64,000 bases of DNA from Plumapathes pennacea (taxonomy: Eukaryota > Cnidaria > Anthozoa > Antipatharia > Myriopathidae): positions 10,990,067 through 11,054,066 of the forward strand of contig OZ038469.1 of assembly GCA_964036295.1 (NCBI GenBank). The letters run 5' to 3'. The stretch's first letter is position 1. Each line of letters begins with the position of its first letter. The notes below the pieces were generated by a model. It saw only the letters and a list, made by a program, of their open reading frames with translations, was not told the DNA's origin and ran no database searches. Below are positions 46,552 to 59,582 of the stretch, piece after piece. A program made the position numbers and the translations under genes.

Positions 46552-49500
46552 ATGGCGTCAGGCGAGAGAATTACGGGGCATGAAGAAGAGTTCGTTTTGC
46601 CCGTTCCCGAAGACTACATTTGCCCAATTTGCCACCTCGCCTTACGAGATCCACAGCAGATTGCCAAATGTGGCCACCGTTACTGCGAAGTGTGCTTGGC
46701 ACCCATCTTGAGGTTAGTGAAAGTTGTGGCAATGAAATTGTGGAGAGTGCAACCTTTCAATGCCAAGCATATTGTATGCAGTGGTAGTTTACCATGCGTA
46801 TCTTTTGCTGTATCGCGCACAGGTATTTTTAATTTCGCTTACAAGTGGATTAAGCGGTGTAATGACGACTGAAAAGCTACCAAGATTTTTTAGCGTTTAG
46901 AAATCTCATTACGTACCGTCACTTTAAAAATTTGTCAGTGTTTTACTGTTTCAGACACGGTCGAAGTAGCTTGGGTTGTCGGGTGCCTAATTCAGGATTA
47001 TATCATCATTGATCGATGGGAAGACCCCCATTTAGTCCTATTTTTAAAAATGCATTTGTTTTTCTCACAAGACGTCGGTACTACCTTGGAAAACTACTGT
47101 GTCTAGCTACGTACCACATTGTCATTGCCTGACAGACACTTCTTCATGATTTATGTATACCTGTTGCCAAGAATGAGACATATTTGCGGGCAAATATTCC
47201 CTATATTAGCTCACGAACTCGCCCAGCTATCAAAACGTAGCACGCGTATACATCGCGGAGGCGATAAGCCATTGAAAGTTTTCAGTCTTGGCTTTCAAAA
47301 GACGCCCACATGATTGCGGAGATCAATCCCCATTCACTGTTGTTACTGCTTTAATATCCGCAGTTCGTTTAATAAAGAGGTTCATAACACATGTTGTTAT
47401 TCACAAAATAATTACCACTGTTTGTGGTTTATAACTTGTTTGCTACACCGTCTGCCTCCAAGTTCAGTGGAAGCTTAGAATTAGCAGATTTAGTTTACTA
47501 TTCTAACTAGCGATCCGTCTGCTTGGGCTTAATGGCCAATTTGCTCGGGCTGTTCAAACTGATATCACAGGTTCTGTGAACTAAGCTTTGCTGTTTAAAG
47601 CAACAATCGATCCTATCGTTTTCGTCGTATTGCTTCTTATCGTATGTACTTTTGAAGCTAACTTTGTATGCCCCTTGCACTTCGAACGAGGTTTTTTTAT
47701 GCTTCAGGCCGCGGCTAGTGCTTGCGTCCTAGCGGACTCCCAAGTCCCCAACTTGCGTATTGTTTGCTCATCCATCTTGCTCGACTTCGGTTGACTTTGC
47801 CGGTCGAGGCTGAAATTTCCACTCAAGTCGACCTAAAGCTTTTCACCGTTTGGCCAGCCAACCCAAGTCGAACTGAATTCCAACTCAAGCGGCTTGCATC
47901 GATCTTGGAGTCCGTTAGGCAAGTTCTGATTTTCAGGAAACTTGGGTTAACTTGGGTCGCTCCGGAAAGTCTAGTCCTTTTGGTCAAATCTTTGTCTTTG
48001 AGGCTGTATATGTACAGTCCAAGTCTATATACAATAGTTAGGTTTTTGCTTCAGCCAAACAAATAAACGAAAATGTATCCAGTTGTTCATACTTTAACAC
48101 TAAGGTCTTTCTGGGATTTAGCTCTCACAACAGATGTTTATCTTACTGAATAGATCAAGATCAGCAGTCAGCACTCCTTGTCGTTTAGTTCGGTCCGGAT
48201 ACCTTCACACAAAGTGTAGAAATAAACAAACTCAATTTCACAGAAAAGGCTAGAATACCATAGTAATGTTCTGAACCAATTGGTAGTTCGACATCAAAAA
48301 CTCACACATTAGAACTTCCAACTCATTTTATATTCTGTTCACTTTGCATCACAAGCTTCACATCAGCAGGTGGTAATAGCCAGATTTCACACTGTAAGTT
48401 TTAAGTCCTTCCCTTTTGCGTAACATGATACGAACTGGCTGGGTGATTTGAGAGGTCAAGTAAACGTTAGTATCTCTTGATTTTATATTGGGTCCCGGGT
48501 ATTGGGTATAGAAGAACATTTCCGCTATGGACATTGTTGATATGATAATAAATGTAAGTCATGCGAAAATAAAGACGCTATATAATTGGGTGCTGAAGTG
48601 AAACCGTAGATTCGTCTGGTACAGCATGTGTTATCCGTGTTTGATTTTTAGTTAAAGCTTACAGATGCAGGTCTTGATAAGGATAGCTGCAATAGTTGTT
48701 TAGCCTTCTTCTTGTATACTTATACTTGTATCGTACGCTTTTTGCGTTAGCCACTAATACATGCATTAGTTAGAGTTTGCATCTTATTAACTTTTGTTTG
48801 CTTGTCATGCATGATCTACTGCACGAATTGAATGGACAAGTTCTACCAACCGATATTCCATTCATCGAGCTACACCAAGCAATCGTATATTGTTTTAGAG
48901 ATGATATGCAGTTAATGCAAGACCGTAATAAAAATTGAAGAGTCGTACACACAATTTTACAGATCGAGTTAGATTGAACTAATCTGAGATCATAAAAGGT
49001 GTGAGAAGGTCGAAGTCGGGCGAACACCCACGTACGCTTCGGTTGGGGGGGGGGGGGGGGGGGGGGGGGGTGACTCCCACATAAAAAGGGAGTTCTCGAC
49101 GGGATTTTCGTTTTGACCCCTAGTAGGTACTAAACTGGGCGTGGCCCTAGCTTATTTTGACCCCTAAAAGTTACAAATAAAAGCATACCAAGATTTTACA
49201 CTTTCGGTGCTTTTACATGCTAACAGTTTTGTCTGGTGGCTTCAAAAGTTTATTCGACTGACGCACGACCCCTCAACGGTACCACGTTACATGAAAATGT
49301 CATGAGTACTCTAAGCGGTACCAATACCCGTGATTTTGACCCCTGAAAGGTACGACGAGCATCCCAAACCCTTTCTACGTTGGGATTCAGATATATTTGA
49401 AGGTCTGACTGTAGATATTGCAGGATTATTTGTGTTGTTGACGTTTGCGTTCCTGCTCAACAGAAACAACGAACCCTTGTGTCCTCTGGACAGAGATCTC

Positions 49501-51948
49501 ATTGATGAGAACGAGGTGGGGCGGAGAATCTCTACAGACCGTGCCACAAATTACGTACTATAATCTGTACCTCGTGCTCTGTATAAACACTAAAAGTGGT
49601 TTTTCTACTCTGTGGTGTTTTTATTATTTACAACTGTAACATTCTATTGACCATCGTAAACATAAACTAATATCTGTAAGTATCTCGAACGTATTCAGTT
49701 CACATCTATCTGATATATTCTAGGTCTTCAAGGATTTAGCTTGCAAGAGAGCCGTTGAATCGTTGGATGTGAAGTGCCCTAACTTTGAAGCAGGGTGCGA
49801 GTGGCAAGGAGAACTAAGGGAAGTGGAGGTAGAAATCAACGCTTATTTATAATACATTAGTATATAGTAAATTCTCTCTAAGCGGCCATCTCTCTAAAGC
49901 GGACACCTCGCTGAGGCGGACAGCATGCAGATTTGGTCCTTGCCGATTTTCACTTGTTTCTCTGAAACTGAACTCTCTCTAAGGCGGACACTAAATCTAG
50001 ACACCCGAGGGTGTCCGCCTTAGAGAGAGTTCACTGTATTCTAATTTGCGTGCAGTGGTCACAACATGGTAATCGGACATCAGGCTGACATCAGTCGGAC
50101 GACGCGTCAAACTGACGTTCCCCCAAGCTCAATATCCATGGCAATCACCACTGTGAATCAATGTGCTGATTTACAACAAACATTTTGATATATCGCATGC
50201 AAATGTTTTATGTCTTTTTTGTCAAGTAAAAAAATTAAAACCCGTATGGCATTTTTAGGGGGGTGATACCTTAAGCCATCGTTTGCCTTTTCGCATCTTT
50301 TCTCTCCAGCTTGTCTCACAAGTTGCAGAGCACGTGTCACACGTTACGGGCAACGTTGCGAAAAGTAGAAGATTGCTCAACTTTTCTGCAACTGGTCTCG
50401 TAATTTTTTGTTTCGTGTAAGCTGCAGTTTTAAGCTTTGTGTATGTTATTTACTATATGGCTATACTAAAACAACTATTAATTGTCTCGCAACAGAACCA
50501 CAACAATGAATGCCCCCTGGCAAAGATTAACTGCGTTAACACAAAGTGTGAGACTGTCCTTACTCGACGGGAGATGCAGCAACACATTAAACAACAGTGT
50601 CCTTGGAGGGTTGTCTCGTGTGAATTCTGCAATGATAAACATCCCGTATGCTCGAAAGAGGTATTGTTACCGGGAAGCACGTGGTCAAATTGCTCACAAT
50701 AAGAATACGAGCCCCAGTTTGCCCGCCCCCCTCCGAGACAGGTTGCGATATGTCATATAAACGGCTTGCTGCGATTTATAGACAAAATTTGGATAGTGAC
50801 TTGGAAAGGAGGGTGACGCGGGTACATCTCCTGGACAGCCTTTCTCAATATAGACGTTCATCACACTAATGTACATAGAACAATTGTTTTAGTTTTGACA
50901 TTATTTTTCCTGGTAAGCATTCTCAATATCTAGCCTAGTAATTGTCCCTTAAACTTCTTCCCGATACAACAGGTCTTTAGTTCCTTTGAAACGTTTAATC
51001 ATAAGTGATTCTTTCTCTTAGGCGCATTTTGCTGTTTGTACCATGTTTCCACTTCAGTGTGTTAACAACTGCGGACTGGAAAACATCCCACGAGACGAGG
51101 TACATCAATTATCACAGCAGATGCTATTAAGCGATCCATTTAATTACAGTGGAACCCCGTAAGCGACCAACCTTGTTCGGGAATTGCCTAAGGGAGGTGG
51201 TCCTTACGGGAATTTTCACCATAGGAGGCCTAAACGAGATTCAGCTTTGAGCCACAACCGTGTCAAATAGTGCAACTCTGAAAATATTTGCTTTTTGTAA
51301 TTGCAATTTATTTTGTTTGGAATTACTCACACACAAAAAATTGCTGCACCCAAGAGAGTATACCAAGAAAGACCCTGTTTAAAAGTCATTACAGCGCGAC
51401 AAGAAACAAGAAATGCATCCATCGGTCGGCCAAAAACCAAGATGACTGTAGCGAATAGCGCGCGATTTGAAAATAGGCCGCCACGCTGAATCTGTTTTTC
51501 TGTCTATTGCTGACAAGTACAACATGAAAACGCGCAATTGGCGACTTGTAAACACAAATCTTGCTGTGTAAAACTGTTTATTCAGTTGAAAATTCTGTTC
51601 GTGCCGAGAAAAGCGAGAGACTTCTTGTTTCCTTCTTAATTCCGCTATTTTGTATTTTAAAATAACAATACAAAATAGCGGAATTAAGAAGGAAACAAGA
51701 AGCTTCTCGCTTTTCTTGGCTTTTGTCAGCCTTTTGTTAGTTTGGAAGTCATGGAATGGAGGCTTTGATGCCCTGTTGTTCAAAGCTTAGGCCTTATTTG
51801 TACGTCGCACAATCGTCGAATTCTATTCAAACTGAGGCCGCCCTCATGTAAAGAAGCAGCAAGCCGACAAGTTTCATTGTGAAGAAACGAGTAATCTTAA
51901 TCATCATCATTATCATCATCTTCATCATCATCATCATAATTATTATTA

Positions 51949-51995
<47 letters not shown>

Positions 51996-54280
51996 GATAG
52001 TGATAATAATATCAAAAGATACTGATCCTTCAATTAATTATAATTCTCAATGAAATATTTAAAATGATATAAAAGAATGAGCCAGCTAATCATGTTCCAA
52101 GGTCGCTAAACATTTTGATAATTTTCAGATGAATATTCATTTACACACTAAGTGTCCCTTGGCGATGATTGTATGCGAGTACGCCTACATGGGATGCACG
52201 GTGCAGGTGAGTAAGTTAAATGCTCAAAAGCGAAAAGAGGAGGGAAGTATAGTTAATAATTGACTGCTAAATAGTACAAAGTGTCAAATTCCCACAAAGT
52301 GTCAAGTTATATCACGTAGATGAGTTTATAGATAAATGATATAGTGTTACATACAATGTAAATTCATCAGAATCCAAAAACGTCTATGACTTCTACGTTC
52401 AAGAGCATGTAACGCTATAGCAATGTTCTTTATGGACGTTTAGTGTTATTTGAAGTAATCAGTAACTATACGGTGTACTGGAAAGATTATTAAGGAATAA
52501 ACGGTCCGTATTAAGCGGGTTTATTTTAAAGGCATTTGTATAAGTTTTGGTCGGGACAAAATAACATGTCCATAATAATCGGTTGTCCGTAAGGCCAGGT
52601 TCCACTATAAATAATTCATCTTTCATTCTGCCGGTGTTGGAAATATGTATCATATCGATTTGTTTCGAGAGACTATTGGGGCGCATTTTATGAAGCCGAT
52701 TTTTCAAAAGAGAATACTGTATCGGCTGTTTAATGTAAATTATCTCGGTTTGGAGCTGCCTTAATCCCCGAGCCTCGAGCGAGGGTAATAATCACGACGC
52801 TAAGGGTGTAGTATTGCGCTTTTTTGAGATTCCAAGCGGATCGCCATCTCGAAATTTACTGTTTGTCAGTCTGCCTGACTTGATAACAGATTGATCGGCG
52901 ATTCTAATAATAAAGAGGGCCACTCAGCGGGCCTCACGGCACAACTAGTTGTCCATGCATGTTTTTGTTTACATCTGAAAATAAAAAAAGCAATGGCTGG
53001 ATCTGGTACCCAACACGAAAACAGCACAATACATAGATGGAAAATAGCACTTTTATTAGGCTAAACTAATCAAATGTTCTCAAGCGAATACTAACTGCTT
53101 GGAATTTTGGGGCCACTGATGGCTGTTCAAGCATTTCGGTGAACAAAGGATTATCAAACTCCAGCTCCAACTCATCACGCAAGGAGGATGGAGTTACTCC
53201 ATGCAGCTTGCTCGTTGATGCCAGAAATTGCAAATTAATTTAGGATCTTTGGCCAGTACCATGATTTCCTGGGGTCCACCTAGTAATGTAATCAATTCTA
53301 GAGGAATTCCTGATAGGGATTTCTAAAGGAATTCCCGTACTAACAAAAGGAGATTGTTCTGTAGATAGATGTTCGAAAAGTTAGCTGGCTTCTTTTTAAA
53401 CTGATATCAGTCTTCAGGCAAATTTAACGTTGGCACATTTGCCAAACAAATTGCATATTTTCTGCCTCATTAATAATAATAATAATATTAATAATATTAA
53501 TATGTTCTTAAGGACGCATACAACTTTAGTTTCCATGTTTCTTACAGATAAATTAATAATGATAATTAATAATTCCCTAAATTTTAATCCTAATTTTAAA
53601 AAATTCTAATCCTAATTCAGATATCGAGAAATAAGATGCATCATCATGTCGAAGAAGCTATCCAGGAACACCTGGACCTCGCTTGTAAGAAAATGGCGCT
53701 GGAGCAAGTAAAGACCGACACCCTCACCAAGAACTTGGAACGGTACGAAAAACGCCTGTGTGAGTTGGAAGACGTCGTCGGAATATACGAAAGAGGTCCC
53801 ACAAGAGACGAAGGCAAGTTGCTATGGCGGATACCAAACTACTCGAATTGCTGGGAGGCAGCAAGGAACAAGAAGAGCACTAGCATTGAGAGTGATCCAT
53901 TCTTCTCTGGTCGCTATGGATACAAAATGATGGCCGCGCTCAACCCAAACGGAGACGCGAAAGCAGAAGGAAAATACGTCTCCATTTATATCTCCATAAT
54001 GAAGGGAATGTACGACTCTCTCCTTCCTTGGCCTTTCAGACAGAAAATCAAGTTCTCTATTTTCAGTCAAAGAGGGGAATTTGATGAACGCAACAACATT
54101 GTGTTGGAAATGGTACCCGATGTGGCCTTAGATGGCTACAGAAGACCCACAGAGCGGAAGAATCCAGGAGTAGGAATCTGGGAGTTTGTATCGCACCAGA
54201 AACTCACCTCAGGTGATTATATTGTGGACGATACTTTATTTGTAAAAGTCGAAGTAGAACCTTTTGACGTGCTTAATTGA
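46552..54280 (+). CDS. TRAF: TRAF-family adaptor / E3 ligase (RING, zf-TRAF, coiled coil, MATH)
   Basis: TRAF proteins couple TNF-receptor and Toll/IL-1 type receptors to NF-kB and JNK signalling in the cytoplasm. Exons: 46552-46712, 49464-49515, 49724-49828, 50496-50660, 51022-51099, 52129-52206, 53621-54280, total 432 residues. The RING has C24, C27, C40, H42, C45, C48, C60 and D63, the C3HC3D pattern usual in TRAFs. Zinc-finger repeats fill about 72-213, one or two per exon (CPNFEAGCEW, CPLAKINCVN, CPLAMIVCEY). A coiled coil spans about 219-268 and the MATH domain 279-432 (LLWRIPNYS, PFFSGRYGYKM, GIWEFVSHQKL). All phases match. The subtype (TRAF2/3/5/4-like) cannot be decided by eye. Intron 1 is 2.75 kb. 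Confidence 0.95.
49045..49370 (-). repeat. Second copy of the GGGGTCAAAA dispersed repeat, with G-run
   Basis: This is the inverse orientation of the repeat at 23190-23600: ATTTTCGTTTTGACCCCT matches the complement of AGGGGTCAAAACGAAAAT. A run of about 26 G bases (49045-49070) is attached. It sits in TRAF intron 1, just before exon 2. Confidence 0.65.
49865..50036. mobile_element. 172-bp pogo-like MITE in TRAF intron 3
   Basis: Inverted ends TAGTAAATTCTCTCTAAGCGG and CCGCCTTAGAGAGAGTTCACTG are flanked by TA (49863-49864 and 50037-50038). The interior has AGGCGGACA repeats. CAGT-type termini and TA duplication fit TcMar-Tigger/pogo. Confidence 0.78.
51897..51996 (+). repeat. (ATC/ATT)n microsatellite
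   Basis: An ATC tract grades into about 18 copies of ATT, in TRAF intron 5. It generates a poly-Ile open frame on the minus strand, which is not a gene. Confidence 0.95.
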
Positions 54281-56072
54281 TGTGTCAAAACTGGTTCGTC
54301 TTTGGTTATGACAAGTGGGATCACGTTTTTGAGATTAGAGGCGTGGTCGCAAGGCTCTCAAACTTGAAAACTTGAGACTCAACGAAGCGTGCGAATTGTA
54401 TATAAGGACTGGCTTTAGGTCAGCTCAAAGTTCAGCATTGCAAAGTTACATTGCATCGTTTCATTTACAAGGCCATAAGCGTTAGCCCTTTCACTCACAA
54501 GGGCGCCGGATAAATTCAAATTTCTTGCTTCTAAACATGGCCAGATTTTGATATTTGGCTTTCGTGATACATACTTTGCTCAAATAACAGCACGTCTTTT
54601 ATGGTAAACTGCTAATTAAATCGTCTAACCTACGGCATCAAATGCGCGCCTTCTAGAGCTTGTAATTTTGTAAATTTCAAAGAAATTAGATAAAAGTACA
54701 CGTGGAAAGTGATGTGATACATCCAATGCGTAACTACTACATAGTTTCCAACGGGTAATTGTGTAAATCTTGTAAGTAAATCCTTTTAAAAACGCAGCTT
54801 TGTATATTTAGAAATTAATATAAAATGCTGCTGCAGTATTTTCTTAGTGTAAGCTACATTTTTCACTAGTTTACATTAGTTTCACTTTGAACATGCAAGT
54901 AGGAGAAAACGTCATCGCCACTTCCTTACCTGCTTGCGTGAGCAGATCGCAATCGGGTTTTGCTTTTGTTCCTGATTGGCCAACGTGCAGAAAACGCAAA
55001 ACCAAAGTAATCGCATGATTAATTTTGATAGTCATTTGAAAACCTGGGCCCGGTTGTTCAAATCGCGGATAGCGCTATCCACTGAATAAATCTTTATCCT
55101 GTTGACTGAATTAGGCTTAATCTGGATAGCAATTTATCTGGGCCTGGTTGTTCAAAGAGTGGATAGCACTATTTGTCTGATGAATCGCTATCCAGCGGAT
55201 AGTATTAACCATTAAGCGTAATTCAGTCAACTGGATAAGTATTCATCCAGTGGATAGCGCTATCCGCGCTTCGAACAACCGGGCCCTGTACAATAGATTG
55301 TTAGATTTAACAGCCGTTCAAACGCTGAGATTAAAGTTCATGGTGGTAGCTTTTTACAATATATAGCAAAATAAATCTGACAGACTTATAAGAAAGCACA
55401 CCAGTCTATTCATTATATTACCAAGCTGGCTTGGTTTAAGTTCCATTGTATCGACCATTTCATAATGTCCATGTGCAGTTTAGAGGTTCTCGTTCTTGTT
55501 TGTGTGTCAGTGGTTTTTAGTACTATATAGATATTAAGAGAACCCTTGTTTGAATGATAGTCCATGCTTGCTGTAAAAGCCTTATTTAAGCACTCGTAGT
55601 TTAACAACAAGTAGTTTCCTGATAACTGAAATGATGACAGACAATGTTGCATAAAATTTCAGCATAGAGTCTTTCGCTTAGTTCTTTCCTTGGTTTTTGG
55701 ACCTAAAGTAAGGTTTTTAACGCACCCTTTCTTCAATGAGGGAATTATACATGGTTGCTTGTACAAGCGGTACTTTATTAAATTACATTGTGTCTTTGAC
55801 TAGTGTGCAAAGTATTCTCATCAAAATCCATCCCTGCATGAATGTTACCTAAAACGGCAACACTACTTAAATCAATTCAAACCCCGTGTTTCTCATTCCA
55901 GAGATCCAGAGATAGATCGTGAGCCGACGGGCAAAAAGCGGCAAAACAATACTCTTTTTCCTCCTTTCCCTTTTCTCCCTCTCCCCCTCCCCCTCCGCCG
56001 CCGTTTTGCCCGCCGCTTCATGATCTGCCCCTGGGTTTGCAAGAATGCGTGTCTCACTTTTATACAGTTTTC
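54281..56072. other. TRAF 3' flank and spacer
   Basis: It holds the TRAF 3' untranslated region (extent unknown) and the CTG-flanked MITE at 55047-55285. Nothing else is supported. A G/C-rich purine tract at about 55950-56010 is low-complexity sequence. Confidence 0.5.
55047..55285. mobile_element. 239-bp MITE with GGCCCGGTTGTTC ends and CTG target duplication
   Basis: It starts GGCCCGGTTGTTCAAATCG and ends CGAACAACCGGGCC, flanked by CTG at 55044-55046 and 55286-55288. The interior contains GATAGCGCTATCCAC at both ends and an internal GGGCCTGGTTGTTCAAAG, as if two half-elements were joined. This is the uninterrupted relative of 43987-44406. Confidence 0.88.
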
Positions 56073-58415
56073 TTAACACGTTTCAATGTTATGATGACCA
56101 ATAGCTGCCGGGTTTGCTGGTCTCTCTACGTAAAATTGTCGTACTAAACAGATCAGTTCTTCGTACTTTTCATCTTGTTCATCCTCCGTGGGTGTTTCAC
56201 TCTTTTTTTCTACTCTGATTGACTCGTTGGATTTAGTTGCTTTCTCGAGCTCATTCGTGTGTCCCCTGGAATGAAACGTATTCATATCTATCAAAGATAA
56301 AATTGAAACTCGCCACTAGCAAAACTCAGGCATAAGATGACTCCAACCTTCTCCATCAGAAATCAGAAAGTGAAAAAATCCAAACTATCCACTGTCACTT
56401 ACGCTGCCACAATGTCATATAATGTAATATTTTACAAATTGGTACAAAACTCTTGGACAGTCGCTTAATATTCAGCCCAACTATATTGTTGCACATGATA
56501 TAGTTTAGTAATTGAATCAACCATCATGTCTTAAGATTAGGAACATGGTGCGCGCTATTTCAGTGTTCACAGCTTACATTAGTATTATAGCAGTTGAGCC
56601 TGGCACCAAGCGTGCATCTTTTTTCGTCTTTTTCTTTTGCAGACTTTTGCTTGCTCGCTTGCTTGTTTGTATAGACAATCTAGGAATGTACAACTCTTAT
56701 CAGGTTGCTATACTAATTAAGTTATAGAAGCCGTTGGAGATTCTTAAGCCCGAACATTTGAGAGTTAACGGTGCACAGAAGCAAGTTGCATTCTTCGGCT
56801 AGTGTGTCAGTTCTACAATTTCACACGTGCCTCCCTTGCACGCTGAGACGGTGTTTTTCTTATCAAATACTTACAGCGTGGAATCCAACCTTGAGTGAAC
56901 GTCGTCTCCTACATTTTGGTCTGTGGTATCGTCAGTTCTTCTTGCGCAGGAATCTAACAACAGATGGAGGGAAATTAGAACTCGGAAGGATTTATGCTTT
57001 ACGCTTATATTCATATGGGTGTTACTACGTATAAACTAAAAATCATGCTATCGTGCAAGATGACGAATTCGAGCTAAAATTGAGCAGCTCGCTAAAATGA
57101 ATCACCTTGCCGAGTCTGACAGACCCCATCTTTCAAATACTAGTAAACTGTCTTTTAGTCAGAAGAAAAATATATGGTTAATTCCATGCATTTTGTCTAT
57201 GCCATCTCAGCCATAAAAGGAGAACAAGAAAGTCCCTTGTTTGTCCTGAACGTTTAAGGCAAGCATTTTTTTTCCATTAGCTAATTAAATACAGATGTCT
57301 GCAATATCGCTCTAAAAATATTTCCATATAAACCTGGCGAGGATCTTTGATCATAGCATTTGTGGAGTAGCATTATTTAACATTCGAGACAAAGGAATAT
57401 AATTATTAATGTATTCGCATTTAAAAAATGGCATGATATGTTTACAGTTTTCCTTTTATGAACAGTGGGCGAAGCACTAAATGATGAGGAGCGCTTTATT
57501 TTGTGATATGGCAAACAAATATGCCGCAATTGTTCTTCTTAAAGAGCACACGTCCACACGCCCTTTTGCCACAGATACATGCGAGAGAAAACTTCAGTAT
57601 TAGAAGTAGAGAAAAAGATACATCATTGAACACAGCTATAGCGACGTATTTTAGAACTTACGCATTATTTGCCTGTCAGCAGTTGTCCATCAATCTGCCG
57701 TTTTGAAAAAGCACACTCGGCATTATTCAGGTCCCACTGACTGTGGTTATTTTCAAATTTGTCAATTCCTTTTCACATTTTACGTGACGAGCGAGCCCGT
57801 GCGCCGGCTGATAGCTCTGACATTTATAGCTTCGCAATGCAACTTTTGCCAAGTGATTTTAAATTGCTTTATGTCGGCCTTTTAAAGCTAATTTGTTCAC
57901 TCCTGTTAAAGGCAAAGATAACCTGCCAAACTTAGCAAATATAACAAAGATATTTACAAAGAATATTTTTTACTAATTACCGACAGAAAAAATCCTTCGT
58001 ACAAATTTAGCACAAAGCACCAAACAAATTCTGCTTATTTCGCTGAAACCGACTAGAGATTATATCTGGTTTACCCACCAAACCAAGGTTCCCGAAATGG
58101 TTATATGACTTTACTGACACGGAATTTTATTTATCATGTGAGAACTGAACCAACAGCAGGTGCATTTACTAAGACTCGCGAACAGCGAACCTGTTCAAAG
58201 GTGACCCGATCGACACAGTAAAACAGATGTGCGAGAAAAAATTACGTACCTGTTGCCTGCGAGGACGATTCTCCGAAACATTCACGCTGGTTTTCCTTTT
58301 TGTCGGCTTCTCGTTTGAGGTAATTTTCTCCTCCTGTGTCATCGTCAAAATCTTGTAGTTTCCGGCCAAGCGACATTTCTTCTGAAGGTCTATTTGGGTC
58401 GCGATTCTTGGTCAT
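56073..58415 (-). CDS. Possible small three-exon orphan gene (140 aa)
   Basis: Exons 58415-58250, 56953-56890 and 56265-56073 join in frame through GT-AG sites (phases 1 and 2) to 140 residues, beginning MTKNRDPNRPSEE and ending VERPANPAAIGHHNIETC. The product is polar, rich in Glu, Lys and Asp, with no signal peptide, membrane segment or recognised domain except a short hydrophobic helix-like stretch (YEELICLVRQFYV). The middle exon is the weakest call, since it was found by matching phase only. The family is not recognised. It may be a real small gene or a chance combination. Transcript data would decide. Confidence 0.4.
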
Positions 58416-59582
58416 TTTTCAATCACACTTTTGATTAGCACTTTCAAACTCTTGTGTTTTTGGCGATTTAATGTGAAACCTTGCGCGCTATATCCTTAAA
58501 TTTAGAGTTATATAAGTGTTTTCTCAAAGACCAAGCGCGGCTACAAGACAGGGCTGAAATGAATTCTTATTGGTCTGCAAATGTTCCAAAGTTGAATTAT
58601 TAATAACTCGCACCACAATAAATTTACACAAGTGCATTCAGTCACCGGCAGGAAACGTTTGTTCCTTTACGGTGTTTTCTTTTTTCTTTTTTCAACAATT
58701 GGCCGGAAGAATTGCTGAAAGTAATAAAGACCCAGATCATCAGTCAGGTTTTGTCTTTTGTGTGACGTATTGTGCAAGCCGAATGATATACGATCGCTAT
58801 GTAAATATAGCGATCAAGACAGAACTTTAAAGTATATCGTGAACAATATGTTAATTCGGCTAGTGAAACCGGCGTCATGAAAAAGAAAAGTCATTCGACT
58901 GGTTCCTTAACTTCGTGCACGGTTCAAATTTTGTGTATATAAATACCGTAAAATTCCGAAAATAAGCCCCTCTAAATATAAGTCCCTCAAATTCAAAACG
59001 CAAAAAACCCTCTGGGGCTTATATTTGGGATTTGCCCTCAAATACAAAATATAGCAAAGCAAATTACACATAACCGGTACCATTACGGTTAGGCTTTTTT
59101 TTATTAAGTTTATTGTCGTTTACGGTGCACTCCTCACTGGCGTGTTGGCGTGTTGTCCCATTTCATGGCACGTGACACACTAACTGAAAGGCCAATATAG
59201 CGCCCAAAAAAGCCATTTTACTCGCGTCTACTAACCGTCAGCTAGGCAGAATACGACTAAGGGGCATTGCTCCTCTTCTACATGTTTATCGCTCATCCTC
59301 GCACGATGATGAGAACTTCGAGAGGATACCTTGGGATAACTTGGAATACCGTAAATAATGACACAAAGAGACTATGACAGATTAGTCTGTGTTCTATTAT
59401 TTTGCTTTATATTGCTTTATTAACTCGTAGAATTAACAGATACATGCACATCACTTTATGACGAGTATGGCGTGTAAATTAGTGCTCATTACCAATGGTG
59501 CACAAAGTAATATCTCCTGCCTGTTAATAGAGCAGTAAATCTGTTTGTGCCACCGATCGTTTATTTTATTGTATCGTTTAGC
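58416..59582. other. Spacer between the orphan gene and the ShKT gene
   Basis: At about 58945-59035, ACCGTAAAATTCCGAAAATAAGCCCC and a later GGGGCTTATATTTGG form a short inverted pair typical of a degraded MITE. No coding feature is supported. Confidence 0.5.

Noticed and set aside
51827..52033. Poly-Ile/Met ORF
   Set aside because: It is a translation of the ATT/ATC microsatellite in TRAF intron 5.
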